Shown: positions 1 to 10,216, numbered from the stretch's first letter. The stretch: DNA of 64,000 nucleotides from Streptomyces sp. NRRL S-455 (GCF_000717875.1 NZ_JOCT01000032.1:13879-77878), one strand, 5' to 3'. Notes: generated from the letters alone by a model not told the origin. Translations and numbers: made by a program.

Positions 1-1106
1 AGGACCCCGAGCCCGTCGACATGACCCCGGCGGCTCTCCACGTCGTCCTCGATGTGCTCGCCGAGGATCTGGAAACCGCCGCAGACGCCGAGCACGGGCC
101 GCTGTTCGGCGGCCCTGCGCACCAGCGCGTCGGCCAGCCCCCGCTCCCGGAGCCACTCCAGGGCCCGGACGGTGCCGCGCGTCCCGGGCACGATGACGAG
201 GTCGGCGTCCGCCAGCTCCTCCGGCCGGTCCACGAACCGCACCACGACACCGGGTTCGGCGGCGAGGGCGTCCACGTCGGTGAAGTTGGACATGAGCGGC
301 ACGGCACAGACCGCGACCCGCAGCACGTCCTCACCGAGGGGCGGGGCGACGACGGACTCCCGCACCGCCCCCCGCAGCGACACGCGCAGCCCGTCCTCCT
401 CATCGATCCCGAGCCCGTGCCGGAAGGGCAGCACACCGTACGTGCGCCGCCCGGTGAGGCCGTGCAGCATGTCGAGGCCGGGCTCCAGCAGGGAGACGTC
501 GCCGCGGAACTTGTTGACGAGGAACCCCGCGACGCACTCCTGGTCCTCGGGCGACAGCAGCGCGACGGTCCCGAAGAAGGACGCGAACACCCCGCCCCGG
601 TCGATGTCGCCGACGACGAGCACGGGGAGCCCGGCACCCCGGGCGATCCCCATGTTGACGATGTCGGTCCGCCTGAGGTTGATCTCAGCCGGGCTCCCGG
701 CCCCCTCACAGATCACCGCGTCATACGTGCCCCGCAACTGCTCCAGGCAGTCCAGCACGGTCCCGAGCAGCTTCTGCTGCCGCCCGCCGTGGTAGCCGCG
801 CGCAGTCATCTCCCCGACCGGCTTGCCCAGCAGCACGACCTGACTGCTCCGCTCGCCACCGGGCTTGAGCAGCACCGGGTTCATCAGCGCGGTCGGCTCG
901 ACGCGACAGGCCTGCGCCTGCATGGCCTGCGCCCGCCCGATCTCCGCGCCCTCCCTCGTCACGAACGAGTTGAGGGACATGTTCTGCGCCTTGAAGGGCG
1001 CGACCTTGACGCCCTGCCGCACCAGCCACCGGCAGATCCCGGCGGTCACGACGCTCTTGCCGGCGTCCGAGGTGGTACCGGCGACCAGAAGCCCACCGCC
1101 CGTCAT
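1..1106 (-). CDS. cobQ: Cobyric acid synthase, 3' end beyond window
   Basis: Glutamine-dependent amidotransferase of cobalamin synthesis; it amidates adenosyl-cobyrinate a,c-diamide to adenosylcobyric acid in the cytosol. The ATG at 1104-1106 opens with [18 protein letters not shown], the P-loop-like N-terminal ATP site of the CobQ/CbiP family. Near residue 350 comes [10 protein letters not shown], the nucleophile elbow of the class I glutamine amidotransferase domain with its catalytic Cys. The frame runs off the left edge, so roughly the last 120-140 residues are missing. The start overlaps the cobD stop as ATGA, which indicates translational coupling. A cobalamin riboswitch lies upstream of cobD. 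Confidence 0.93.
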   Translation of the reverse strand, partial: MTGGGLLVAGTTSDAGKSVVTAGICRWLVRQGVKVAPFKAQNMSLNSFVTREGAEIGRAQAMQAQACRVEPTALMNPVLLKPGGERSSQVVLLGKPVGEMTARGYHGGRQQKLLGTVLDCLEQLRGTYDAVICEGAGSPAEINLRRTDIVNMGIARGAGLPVLVVGDIDRGGVFASFFGTVALLSPEDQECVAGFLVNKFRGDVSLLEPGLDMLHGLTGRRTYGVLPFRHGLGIDEEDGLRVSLRGAVRESVVAPPLGEDVLRVAVCAVPLMSNFTDVDALAAEPGVVVRFVDRPEELADADLVIVPGTRGTVRALEWLRERGLADALVRRAAEQRPVLGVCGGFQILGEHIEDDVESRRGHVDGLGV

Positions 1107-2044
1107 GACGTACGCCCCTTCACGATGCGGCGCGCGGCGACACAGACGCCGAGCGCGAGCCAACTCACCCGCCTGGACAGCCGTACGGCCCGGTCGACGT
1201 CCCGGGTGCCGACGCTCCGCCCCGCCCCGTTGAGCACGGGCCGGTGCTCGACGCGCCCGCCGTACGACAGGGTCCCGCCGAGCCGCACCCCCAGCGCCCC
1301 CGCGAACGAGGCCTCCACGGGCCCGGCGTTGGGACTGGGATGCCGGGCGGCATCGGCACGCCAGGCGCGCACGGCTCCTCGTGGATCGTCCCCGGCGAGG
1401 GCGGCGAGCACGGCCGTCACCCGAGACCCGGGCCAGCCCGCGAGGTCGTCCAGCCGAGCCGAGGCCCACCCGAACCGCCGGTACCGAGGCGACTTGTGCC
1501 CGACCATGGCGTCCAGGGTGTTCACGGCCCGGAAGCCGAGCAGCCCCGGCACGCCGCCGACGGCCCCCCACACCAGGGCCCCCACCACGGCGTCGGAGGT
1601 GTTCTCGGCAACGGACTCGACGACGGCCCGGGCGATCCCGTCGGCGTCGAGCGCCTGCGGATCCCGCCCGCACAGATGCGGCAACCGCGCCCGGGCCGCC
1701 TCGACGTCGCCCGCCTCCAGAGCCCGGCCGATCGCCCGCGCCTCGCGCGCGAGCGAAGTCCCCCCGACCACGGCCCAGGTGGCGGCGCCGGTCAGCGCGA
1801 CGGAGGCGGCGGCGGAGCCGCGCACGGCACGTGTGGCGGCGGCCCCGAGCGCGACGGCGCTCCCGGCACACACCACGGCGTGCAGTGCGCCCCACCCCCG
1901 GTGGTCCCGCCACAACATCTGTTCCACGGCACCCGCGGCCCGTCCGAACGCGGCGACCGGATGCCCTCGGCGAGGATCGCCGAGCAGCAGGTCACCGATC
2001 AGACCGGCGGCGGCGCCGTACGCGAAAGCGCGCCCGGCACCCAT
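1103..2044 (-). CDS. cobD: Cobalamin biosynthesis protein CobD/CbiB
   Basis: 313-residue integral membrane protein that attaches the aminopropanol arm in the conversion of adenosylcobyric acid to adenosylcobinamide (phosphate). The N-terminus carries the family hallmark [19 protein letters not shown], and [13 protein letters not shown] and [20 protein letters not shown] follow, all typical of CbiB. Several hydrophobic segments are visible. It is first in a minus-strand operon whose next gene is cobQ (4-bp overlap). A cobalamin riboswitch lies about 100 bp upstream, so expression is probably shut down by adenosylcobalamin. Confidence 0.95.
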   Translation of the reverse strand: MGAGRAFAYGAAAGLIGDLLLGDPRRGHPVAAFGRAAGAVEQMLWRDHRGWGALHAVVCAGSAVALGAAATRAVRGSAAASVALTGAATWAVVGGTSLAREARAIGRALEAGDVEAARARLPHLCGRDPQALDADGIARAVVESVAENTSDAVVGALVWGAVGGVPGLLGFRAVNTLDAMVGHKSPRYRRFGWASARLDDLAGWPGSRVTAVLAALAGDDPRGAVRAWRADAARHPSPNAGPVEASFAGALGVRLGGTLSYGGRVEHRPVLNGAGRSVGTRDVDRAVRLSRRVSWLALGVCVAARRIVKGRTS

Positions 2045-2129
2045 GGGCTCAGCCGGCCGACGGGGCAGGCAGGGGCGGGGTGCTGAACCTCGAACGGCAG
2101 CCGCGCATGGCGATACGTGTCCTCACTCA

Positions 2130-2262
2130 GGGTGTCCGCGCCCTGGTTCGACGAGACCGGCGGTGAGAGTTCCTGGCTCCCGGGGATGTGCTACCCCGGT
2201 GACAGTGGCGGGACCGCGCCGGACTTCCACCGGCTTCCTCTCCTGCCGCCGTACTGGCCCCG
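2130..2262 (-). promoter_or_regulatory. Cobalamin riboswitch upstream of cobD-cobQ
   Basis: Read on the minus strand, this 2045-2393 gap contains the conserved core of the cobalamin aptamer: AAGCCGGTGGAAGTCCGG (about 2222-2239), then GGTCCCGCCACTGTCACC (about 2198-2215), and the B12-box-like GAGCCAGGAACTCTCACC (about 2162-2179) followed by GCCGGTC. Order and spacing match the class. The aptamer boundaries are approximate. The expression platform should lie between about 2045 and 2130, ahead of the cobD start. Nothing else coding was seen in the 2045-2393 interval. Confidence 0.9.
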
Positions 2263-2393
2263 GCAGTCCACCACGGCCACGAACAGTCGTCAACTTGCCG
2301 TTGACCTGCGCGGGGAGAGTGTGGAGAACCCCACACGACAGCCGGGCGGCACCGGGCCGAAAGCCCCGTACCGCCCGGCACAAGTGACCGTGG

Positions 2394-2615
2394 TCAGGCC
2401 ACGATCAGATAGATCCCGTATCCCACGGCCGCCGCACACGCCGCGAAACACGCGTACGCGCCGGTGACCGCGAGCCCCGCGGATCCGCCCTGCGCCACCG
2501 CCCGCTCCTGCCGCGACAGGCCGACGATGCCGAGGGTGAACAGGCCCACCAGGGCCACCGTGACCACGAGGCTGACGCCGAAGACGGAGCCGAGGGCCGC
2601 CCAGTCGATCTTCAT
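2394..2615 (-). CDS. Small two-helix membrane protein
   Basis: 73-residue protein starting MKIDWAALGSV with two hydrophobic segments (about residues 9-31 and 47-71) joined by a short polar loop containing SRQERAVAQGG. It lies 32 bp downstream of the phosphate transporter on the same strand, so it is probably co-transcribed and PHO-controlled with it. No known domain is recognised. An accessory role for the transporter is only an inference from position. Confidence 0.8.
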   Translation of the reverse strand: MKIDWAALGSVFGVSLVVTVALVGLFTLGIVGLSRQERAVAQGGSAGLAVTGAYACFAACAAAVGYGIYLIVA

Positions 2616-2647
2616 CTCAGAGACTCTTCCTTGTAACCCGGTGGGCT

Positions 2648-3895
2648 TCAGACCGTGGTGGTCGTGGACGGGGCCCGTTCGGATGTGGCCTGGGCGGGGA
2701 ACGCGGGGACCGGCTCGTCCGTGGCCGTGCCACCCGCGGGCGGCGGGGTCACCGCGGCCATCGCCGTGGTCACCACACCGGCCGGCTCCGTCTCCTCGGT
2801 GTCGTTGACGTTGGTGTGGTCGACGACCTCACGCCGCGAGAGCTTCCAGATCACCGCGCTGGACGCGACGAGGAAGACCGCCACTGCCGCCGTACCCCAG
2901 TCGCCGAAGTCGGTGACGTACTCCGCGAGCGCGCCCACCAGGGCCGCCGCCGGCAGCGTCAGGCCCCAGGCGACGAACATCCGGGTCGCCGTCGACCAGC
3001 GGACGACACCGCCCTTGCGGCCGAGGCCCGCGCCCATCACCGCGCCGGAGACGGAGTGGGTGGTGGAGAGGGAGAAGCCGAGGTGGGAGGAGGCCAGGAT
3101 GACCGTCGCCGCACTGGTCTGGGCGGCGAAGCCCTGCTGCGGCTGGAGGTCGGTCAGGCCCTTGCCCATGGTGCGGATGATGCGCCAGCCACCGAGGTAC
3201 GTGCCGAGCGCGATCGCGATGCCCGCCGACAGGATGACCCACATGGGCGGGTCGGAGTCGGGCGCGACGGCGCCGCCGGCGACCAGGGCGAGGGTGATGA
3301 CACCCATCGTCTTCTGGGCGTCGTTGGTGCCGTGCGCCAGGGAGACCAGGCCGGCCGAGGCGATCTGGCCGGCCCGGTAGCCCTTCTCGGACGCCTTGCC
3401 GTCGGCCTTCTTCCCCAGGGAGTACGTCAGCCGCGTGGCCAGCATCGCCGCGATGCCCGCCACCAGCGGGGCGGCGATCGCCGGGATCAGGACCTTGGTC
3501 ACCAGCACGTCACCGTGCACCGCGCCGACGCCCGCCGAGGCGATCGTGGCGCCGATCAGGCCGCCCATGAGGGCGTGCGAGGAACTGGACGGCAGACCGA
3601 CCAGCCAGGTCAGCAGGTTCCAGAGGATCGCTCCGACCAGGGCGGCGAAGATGACCTCGGGTCGTATACCGGCCTCGTCGACGAGGCCCTTGGAGATCGT
3701 GTTGGCGACTTCGACGGACAGGAAGGCGCCGACCAGGTTCAGGACCGCGGACATGGCCACCGCGACCTTGGGCCTCATGGCGCCCGTGGAAATGGTCGTG
3801 GCCATCGCGTTCGCGGTGTCGTGGAAACCGTTCGTGAAATCGAACGCGAGTGCGGTTACCACCACAATCGCGAGGATCAGCGAGAAGCTTTCCAT
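2648..3895 (-). CDS. pit: Low-affinity inorganic phosphate transporter, Pit family
   Basis: 415-residue integral membrane Pi (metal-phosphate):proton symporter. The paired PiT signatures are present: GFHDTANAMATTISTGA near residue 23 and HGTNDAQKTMGVI in the middle. About ten hydrophobic segments are visible. The C-terminal 60 residues are a Pro/Thr-rich hydrophilic tail. The ATG at 3893-3895 gives MESFSLILAIVVV, a normal Pit start. A run of three 11-nt PHO-box units lies 37-69 bp upstream, so PhoP control is likely. It corresponds by position to the S. coelicolor pitH2 locus (from memory). Confidence 0.93.
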   Translation of the reverse strand: MESFSLILAIVVVTALAFDFTNGFHDTANAMATTISTGAMRPKVAVAMSAVLNLVGAFLSVEVANTISKGLVDEAGIRPEVIFAALVGAILWNLLTWLVGLPSSSSHALMGGLIGATIASAGVGAVHGDVLVTKVLIPAIAAPLVAGIAAMLATRLTYSLGKKADGKASEKGYRAGQIASAGLVSLAHGTNDAQKTMGVITLALVAGGAVAPDSDPPMWVILSAGIAIALGTYLGGWRIIRTMGKGLTDLQPQQGFAAQTSAATVILASSHLGFSLSTTHSVSGAVMGAGLGRKGGVVRWSTATRMFVAWGLTLPAAALVGALAEYVTDFGDWGTAAVAVFLVASSAVIWKLSRREVVDHTNVNDTEETEPAGVVTTAMAAVTPPPAGGTATDEPVPAFPAQATSERAPSTTTTV

Positions 3896-3931
3896 TTACC
3901 CAGGCAATCGTTCGAGGTCGTTGGTCGGACG

Positions 3932-3964
3932 AACGTAGGTAACCCGAGTGAACGGAAGATGAAC
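3932..3964 (-). promoter_or_regulatory. PHO box (PhoP operator) for the phosphate transporter
   Basis: On the minus strand three contiguous 11-nt direct-repeat units are read: GTTCATCTTCC, GTTCACTCGGG and TTACCTACGTT. The first two match the Streptomyces PhoP repeat consensus (GTTCACC-like core with 11-nt periodicity) well; the third is degenerate. The array lies 37-69 bp upstream of the transporter start, a typical position. Confidence 0.75.
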
Positions 3965-4148
3965 TGGGAGGGGCGCAGGGGTGTCCACAAACGAGGGTTG
4001 GTGTTCCGCCCTGCCGTCAGGCCTCCCATGTGCCCGTGAACGGGGCGCCTCGCACGGACAGTTTCAGTCGATCGAGTGACCCTGCAGAGGGTTCTGATCA
4101 CCCGACAGGGTGATGCTGTGGGGCGCGCCCGACTGGCAGGATCGCCGC

Positions 4149-4880
4149 ATGGCTGAGCAGCGAGGCGAGGAACCGGACACCGGCGGCGTCCTGGACGGCG
4201 GAGGGGACGTGGGGGAGTCGCGGCGGAGGGAGGCGCACCCCGAGGAGGCGCGTGCCTGGGAGGACCTCGTCACCACGGCCCGCCGGACCGTCTCCGAGGG
4301 CCTCGTCGTGGGCACGTCCGGCAACGTCTCCGTGCGGGTCGGGGACACGGTCCTGGTCACGCCGTCGGGCGTCCCCTACGACCGGCTGGCACCGGACGAC
4401 GTCACCGGCGTCGGCCTCGACGGACGGCAGGTCCTCGGCACACTCGTCCCGACCAGCGAGCTGCCCATGCACCTCGCGGTCTACGCCACGACCGACGCCC
4501 GTGCCGTCGTGCACACCCACGCCGTGCACGCGACGGCCGTCTCGACGCTCGTGAGCGAGCTGCCACTGATCCACTACATGGCCGCCGCGCTCGGTGGCCC
4601 CGTCCGGGTGGCCCCGTACGCCACCTACGGCACCGACGAGTTGGCCGAAAACATGCTGAACGCCCTCGCCGGCCGCTCCGGGTGCCTCCTCCAGAACCAC
4701 GGCACCGTCGCCTACGGCACCTCATTGGACCAGGCCTTCGACCGCACGGCCCAGCTGGAGTGGATGTGCCGCCTGTGGCTGACCGCCACGTCGGTACCGG
4801 GCCTGTCCCCGAGCCTGCTGTCCCGGGAGCAACTGGCCGAGGTGGAGGAGCGGCTGCGCGGCTACGGCCAGCGCCGCTGA
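4149..4880 (+). CDS. Class II aldolase/adducin family protein
   Basis: 243-residue protein of the L-fuculose-1-phosphate aldolase/adducin fold. Zinc-site motifs are visible: SELPMHLAVY, the VVHTHAVH pair and a later NHGTVAYG, giving three candidate metal His residues plus the upstream Glu. TSGNVSVRVGD near the N-terminus is the substrate phosphate/glycine loop of the family. The ATG at 4149 (MAEQRGEE) is preferred over the ATG at 4110 because the family does not carry the longer N-terminus. Substrate unknown. It is divergent from the phosphate transporter. Confidence 0.85.
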   Translation: MAEQRGEEPDTGGVLDGGGDVGESRRREAHPEEARAWEDLVTTARRTVSEGLVVGTSGNVSVRVGDTVLVTPSGVPYDRLAPDDVTGVGLDGRQVLGTLVPTSELPMHLAVYATTDARAVVHTHAVHATAVSTLVSELPLIHYMAAALGGPVRVAPYATYGTDELAENMLNALAGRSGCLLQNHGTVAYGTSLDQAFDRTAQLEWMCRLWLTATSVPGLSPSLLSREQLAEVEERLRGYGQRR

Positions 4881-4886
4881 CCCTCA

Positions 4887-5087
4887 GGGGTCCTTTCACT
4901 GTGAGCGCCCGGGTCGCGCGGCCTGGCACCGCGCCTCGCCGCGTTGCCGAAAAGCCCTGGTAGCTCCTCCCCCGAGCTCTCGGCTCCGCTCGAGCAGGGG
5001 GCACCCCCATCGAGGGCTCTCCGGCGCCTTGCGATGCACGGCACCAGACCACGCGACCTGATCGAGCGCTCACAGTGAAAGGACCCC
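4887..5087. repeat. MITE-like palindromic element, copy A
   Basis: Most of the 4881-5187 gap is a 201-bp element bounded by perfect 22-bp terminal inverted repeats (4887-4908 and 5066-5087; left arm begins GGGGTCCTTTCACTGTGAGC). A shorter relative (copy B) lies at 27205-27309. Internal blocks of copy A include a CTCGAGCAGGGGGCACCCCC-type streptomycete repeat at about 4971-5010. Part of the core (GGCGCCTTGCGATGCACGG) is inverted relative to copy B. No ORF is inside. It may also act as a terminator for the aldolase gene. Confidence 0.8.
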
Positions 5088-5187
5088 ACCGCCACACCCC
5101 TCGCGGCTGACCACCGGGAGCCTCGCGCCCTCACCCCGCCGCCCCCTCCCACTGGTCGCCCGCCCGGTCCGCCAGGACACTGGAGGG

Positions 5188-6315
5188 ATGCGCACCGCCA
5201 CAGCGACGGCCGCCGCCGTCTCCGCCGTGATAGGAGCCGGCGCGGTCGCCGTGGCGGCCGGCCGACTGGCCAGCGACGCCGCGCTCAAGGCACCTCCGGG
5301 CAGGCCACTGCCCACCGAACCCCGGCTGACCGTGCACGCCACGGCAGGCGGGCGGATCAGCCTCACCCGTGACCTGGCCGCCCTCCGGCCCGGCCGCTAC
5401 GGCCTCTCGGGCGACGGCTCACACGCGGTCGTCGGCCCCGTCCTGTCCGACGCGCCGGGCACCGCCGACACCGTCGTACGCCGCCTCGAACGCGTCACCC
5501 ACGGCACCCTGGAGCCCGGCGACAAGGTCTGGCTGACCCCGAACGTGTACGTCGGCAACCCGAGTTCCGCCCTCGGCATCGAACACGCCGACATCGACAT
5601 CCCCGGCGAACTCGGTGCCCTGCCCGCGTGGTTCGTGCCCGGCGCCCGGGACACCTGGGTGATCGCCGTGCACGGCCTGGGCACCACCCGCGAAGTCGCC
5701 ATGAACGTCATGGGGTTCCTGCACCGCAGCCACTTCCCGGTGCTCGCCCTCGCCTACCGCGGCGACCTGGGCGCGCCCCGCCCGCCCGACGGCCTGAACC
5801 ACTTCGGCGAGACCGAGTGGCGCGACCTGGACGCGGCGATCCGCTACGCGGTGCGGTACGGCGCCCGGCAGGTCGTCCTGCACGGCTGGTCCACCGGCGC
5901 CACCATGGCCCTGCGCGCCGCGGAGCGGTCCGGGCTGCGCGACCGCGTCTCCGGGCTGGTCCTGGACTCCCCGGTGCTCAGCTGGGAGACCACCCTGCGC
6001 GCCCTCGCCGCAGCCCGCCGTGTCCCGGCCCCCCTGCTGCCGCTGGCCGTCCGCGCCGCACAGGGCCGCACCGGCCTGTACGGCGACCGCGCCGCGGCCA
6101 CCGCCCCCGCCGACGGGCTCCGCGTCCCCGCGCTCCTCGTCCACGGGCCGGACGACACGGTGGCCCCCTGGCGGCTCTCCCGCCGGCTCGCCGACGCCCG
6201 CCCGGACATGGTCACCTTCCACCGCGTCGCCGGCGCTCCCCACGGAGCGATGTGGAACGCCGCCCCACAGGCCTACGAGGAGGCACTGCGACGCTTCCTG
6301 ACGCCTCTGATGTGA
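5188..6315 (+). CDS. Alpha/beta hydrolase, membrane-anchored or secreted
   Basis: 375-residue protein. The N-terminal 30 residues are Ala/Val-rich and hydrophobic (VSAVIGAGAVAVAAG), suggesting a signal or anchor. The hydrolase core shows HGLGTTREV (oxyanion region), GWSTGA (nucleophile Ser), LLVHGPDDTV (acid Asp) and GAPHGAMW (His) in the correct order, so a complete triad is present. Natural substrate unknown. It reads away from repeat copy A and is followed by a convergence-free 200-bp spacer before the next gene. Confidence 0.85.
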   Translation: MRTATATAAAVSAVIGAGAVAVAAGRLASDAALKAPPGRPLPTEPRLTVHATAGGRISLTRDLAALRPGRYGLSGDGSHAVVGPVLSDAPGTADTVVRRLERVTHGTLEPGDKVWLTPNVYVGNPSSALGIEHADIDIPGELGALPAWFVPGARDTWVIAVHGLGTTREVAMNVMGFLHRSHFPVLALAYRGDLGAPRPPDGLNHFGETEWRDLDAAIRYAVRYGARQVVLHGWSTGATMALRAAERSGLRDRVSGLVLDSPVLSWETTLRALAAARRVPAPLLPLAVRAAQGRTGLYGDRAAATAPADGLRVPALLVHGPDDTVAPWRLSRRLADARPDMVTFHRVAGAPHGAMWNAAPQAYEEALRRFLTPLM

Positions 6316-6517
6316 CGCCCCACAGGGACACCGCCCTGCCGCAAACCACGATCTCTCGCGCTCACCGGCGACCGGTCGCGATGATTCCGTTTAGCGTCGT
6401 ATCACTGGCTTGTTCCCGGCCCTCGGCCACTCCGGGGAACCTGTGCGTTGGCCATCCCCGTCGCCCGCCGTGACATTCCGTTTGGGTTTTCGGACCGTCA
6501 ACCGGAAGACTGCCCCC

Positions 6518-7921
6518 GTGACGTCCCGTATCCCGCGCGACTCCAGGCTCCGACTCGTCCGCCCGCGACCCCTGGCCGCCGCCCCCAGAGCGATGAACCA
6601 GCGGCGCTCGCGCCGACCCGCCCCGCGCCCTCCGGAGGGCACCCCGGCACCGGCGGAACTGGCGAGAATGGCACGCTCAGGTCTGGCCGGCGCGGCCCGC
6701 GTCGCCCGCTGGGCCGACACGGCACTCGGCCCCGGCCGCGGCAGCGCCACCGCCGACGGCAAGGCCACCCTCTCCGACGCGACCGCCGAACAGGCCGCGC
6801 GCGAGCTGGGCCTGACCCCGGCTCAGGTCAGAGCCGACTGGGACACCGCCCGCCTCGCCGGGCTCGTCGAGGTGCACGGCGGCAGCGCCCGCCCCGGCTG
6901 GCGTCTGCGCGCCTGGGACCGCGACGACAGCGCCGTCCTGCGCGGCTGGGTCGCCCTCTTCGACGCCTGGTCGCTCGCCTACCCGGAGCCCGGGGACCAC
7001 GAGCCCGCCGCCGTCGCCGAGGTCGTCTCGGCCATGCCGCAGACGCTCTCCTTCCTCCAGCTGTCCGCAGGCCCCGTCCCCGTGGAGCAGCTCCTCGACC
7101 TGCTGGAGCAGCGCGTCACCGAGCTGCGCACCGCACGCTGCGAGATCCCCTACGGCCCACAGCCCGAGCCGCGAGCGGCCGAGCCCGAGCCCACCGACGC
7201 CCCGCTGGCGCCCCTCCTCGACTGGGCCCTGCGCGCCCTCGCCTCCGTCGGCGCCCTCACCTACGGCGACGGCCAGGCCACGCTCACCCCGCTCGGCAAC
7301 TGGGCCGTCTGGGTCAAGCTGGAGCAGATCTGCGTCGCCGCGCAGAGCCCCGCCGGGAACATCGAGCAGGCCGCCGAGGACATGCTCCGCGGCTGCGCCC
7401 AGCTGCGCCCGAACGCGGCCCGCGCCGAGTACCGCGCCTGGCTCGCCGCCCGCCCCGTCGGCAGCGCCGTCACGGAACTCCTCGGCGCCGCCCGCGGTGA
7501 GGACGCCCTGCTGCGCGGCCTGGCCTTCGAGGCCCTGCGCGTGGTCGGCGCCCCCGCCGAGCCGGACGTCCGTGCCGTGCTGGACGAGCCCACGCTCAGG
7601 CCCTACGCGCTGCTGTGGCTGGCCGAGCACGACGGGGCCGACCCGGAGGACGCCCACGAGGTGCTCACCCGGGAGGAGGCGACCTGGCTCTGGGTGGACA
7701 CCGCGGCCGCCGTCGCCGACCACGGGGAGGCCCCGCTGCTCGTCCGCCACCTGGAGTCCGCGGTGCAGCCGACCATCCCGATGCTCCTGGACGAGGTCCG
7801 TGCCGTGGGCCACCCGCGCACCGTGCAGGTCCTGGTCGCCCTGGCCGCGGCCCACCCCGACCCGGCGCTGGCCAAGGCCGTCCGCCGGGCCGCCTTCCAG
7901 GTGCACACCGGCGGCAGCTGA
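6518..7921 (+). CDS. Conserved hypothetical protein with HEAT-like C-terminus
   Basis: 467 residues from the GTG at 6518. The frame is open further upstream to 6410, but that extension has poor codon bias. The middle resembles a winged-helix module (LTPAQVRADWDTARLAGLVEV). The C-terminal 150 residues are helical with repeated EALRVVGAP/LLWLAEHDG/VRAVGHPRTV units suggestive of HEAT or armadillo repeats. TTGGGT (6482-6487), an 18-bp spacer and AAGACT (6506-6511) end 6 nt before the GTG, so the message could be leaderless. Known from streptomycetes as hypothetical; no function assigned. Confidence 0.75.
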   Translation: MTSRIPRDSRLRLVRPRPLAAAPRAMNQRRSRRPAPRPPEGTPAPAELARMARSGLAGAARVARWADTALGPGRGSATADGKATLSDATAEQAARELGLTPAQVRADWDTARLAGLVEVHGGSARPGWRLRAWDRDDSAVLRGWVALFDAWSLAYPEPGDHEPAAVAEVVSAMPQTLSFLQLSAGPVPVEQLLDLLEQRVTELRTARCEIPYGPQPEPRAAEPEPTDAPLAPLLDWALRALASVGALTYGDGQATLTPLGNWAVWVKLEQICVAAQSPAGNIEQAAEDMLRGCAQLRPNAARAEYRAWLAARPVGSAVTELLGAARGEDALLRGLAFEALRVVGAPAEPDVRAVLDEPTLRPYALLWLAEHDGADPEDAHEVLTREEATWLWVDTAAAVADHGEAPLLVRHLESAVQPTIPMLLDEVRAVGHPRTVQVLVALAAAHPDPALAKAVRRAAFQVHTGGS

Positions 7922-7955
7922 CCCGGGGCCGGCCGTCCGCCGGCCCAGGGGGGCG

Positions 7956-8369
7956 TCAGCCCGTCATCTCGGGCGCGTACGTCCCGAAGCTCCACACGTT
8001 GCCCTCGAGGTCCCGGGCCATGTAGTCCCGCGAGCCGTACTCCTGGTCCGTCGGGGGCATGAGGATCTCCGCGCCCTGGTCCACGGCGCGGCGGTGGTGC
8101 GCGTCCACGTCGTCCACCACGACGTACACCCCGGTCGTGCCCGCGCCCTTCATCGCCCGGTCGAAGACGCTGCCGGTGCCCTTGGAGCCGACCATCACCG
8201 CGCCGTTGCCCTGCGCCAGCTCGGCGTGCATGACCGCGCCGTCCTCGCCCTCGAACACCGACAGCTCCGTGAAACCGAAGGCCTCAGTGAGCTGCCGGAT
8301 CGCCGCCTTCGCGTCGGCGTACAGCAACGTGGGGTAGATGCTCGGACGCCCGCCTGACGTGCCTGCCAC
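7956..8369 (-). CDS. VOC (glyoxalase/bleomycin-resistance fold) protein
   Basis: 137-residue vicinal-oxygen-chelate domain protein with paired beta-alpha-beta modules: YPTLLYADAKAAIRQLTEAFGF at the start, HAELAQGNGAVMVGS in the middle and YMARDLEGNVWSFGTY near the end, where Asp/Glu would bind metal. The frame stays open to 8528. I chose the GTG at 8367-8369 (VAGTSGG) because an AGGGAG ribosome site lies about 8 nt upstream. Substrate is not evident; such proteins are often annotated as glyoxalase-like. It is divergent from the ABC-F unit. Confidence 0.85.
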   Translation of the reverse strand: MAGTSGGRPSIYPTLLYADAKAAIRQLTEAFGFTELSVFEGEDGAVMHAELAQGNGAVMVGSKGTGSVFDRAMKGAGTTGVYVVVDDVDAHHRRAVDQGAEILMPPTDQEYGSRDYMARDLEGNVWSFGTYAPEMTG

Positions 8370-8507
8370 ACCGATCACTCCCTTGTGCTCGGTCGCCGGA
8401 AAACCGATGGTCCTGATCTGCTGCTCAGTCTCGCACCCACCACGGACAAGGACCCGACGAGACGAACCGAACACCCGCGCGCAGAAAAAGTGGTTGCACG
8501 TCCCCGT

Positions 8508-8513
8508 TAGACT
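8508..8513 (+). promoter_or_regulatory. -10 element (TAGACT) for a leaderless start at 8521
   Basis: TAGACT is followed by exactly 7 nt and then the ATG at 8521, the spacing expected when transcription starts on the A of the start codon. No good -35 was identified in the adjacent A-rich stretch at 8484-8490. Confidence 0.5.
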
Positions 8514-8520
8514 GTCCCCC

Positions 8521-8544
8521 ATGGCCATTCTCCTCGCGCATTAG
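8521..8544 (+). CDS. Seven-codon leader ORF ahead of the ABC-F gene
   Basis: ATG-to-TAG frame encoding MAILLAH, 58 bp upstream of the ABC-F start. A TAGACT -10 box ends 7 nt before the ATG, so this could be the first codon of a leaderless message. An inverted repeat (GGCGGGA/TCCCGCC, 8548-8577) follows immediately. Leader peptides before ABC-F genes are a known arrangement for ribosome-stalling attenuation. That this peptide is translated or regulatory is inference. Confidence 0.5.
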   Translation: MAILLAH

Positions 8545-8547
8545 ACG

Positions 8548-8577
8548 GCGGGAACGTCCTCAGCCGCCCATCCCGCC
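8548..8577 (+). promoter_or_regulatory. Alternative hairpins between leader ORF and ABC-F gene
   Basis: GGCGGGA (8548-8554) can pair with TCCCGCC (8571-8577); alternatively GGCGG (8548-8552) can pair with CCGCC (8564-8568). The structures are mutually exclusive and begin 4 nt after the leader ORF stop, as expected of a translation-coupled attenuator. There is no clear U-tract, so any control may act on translation. Confidence 0.4.
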
Positions 8578-8602
8578 CCCGTATCCGCCCTGGAGTCTGT
8601 CC

Positions 8603-10201
<1,599 letters not shown>

Positions 10202-10216
10202 GCGTCAGCGCCGCTT

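Noticed and set aside
21..2387. Very long plus-strand open frame opposite cobQ-cobD
   Set aside because: Composition is Arg/Pro/Ala-rich without any domain and lies exactly antisense to two clear genes and a riboswitch; it is a high-GC shadow.
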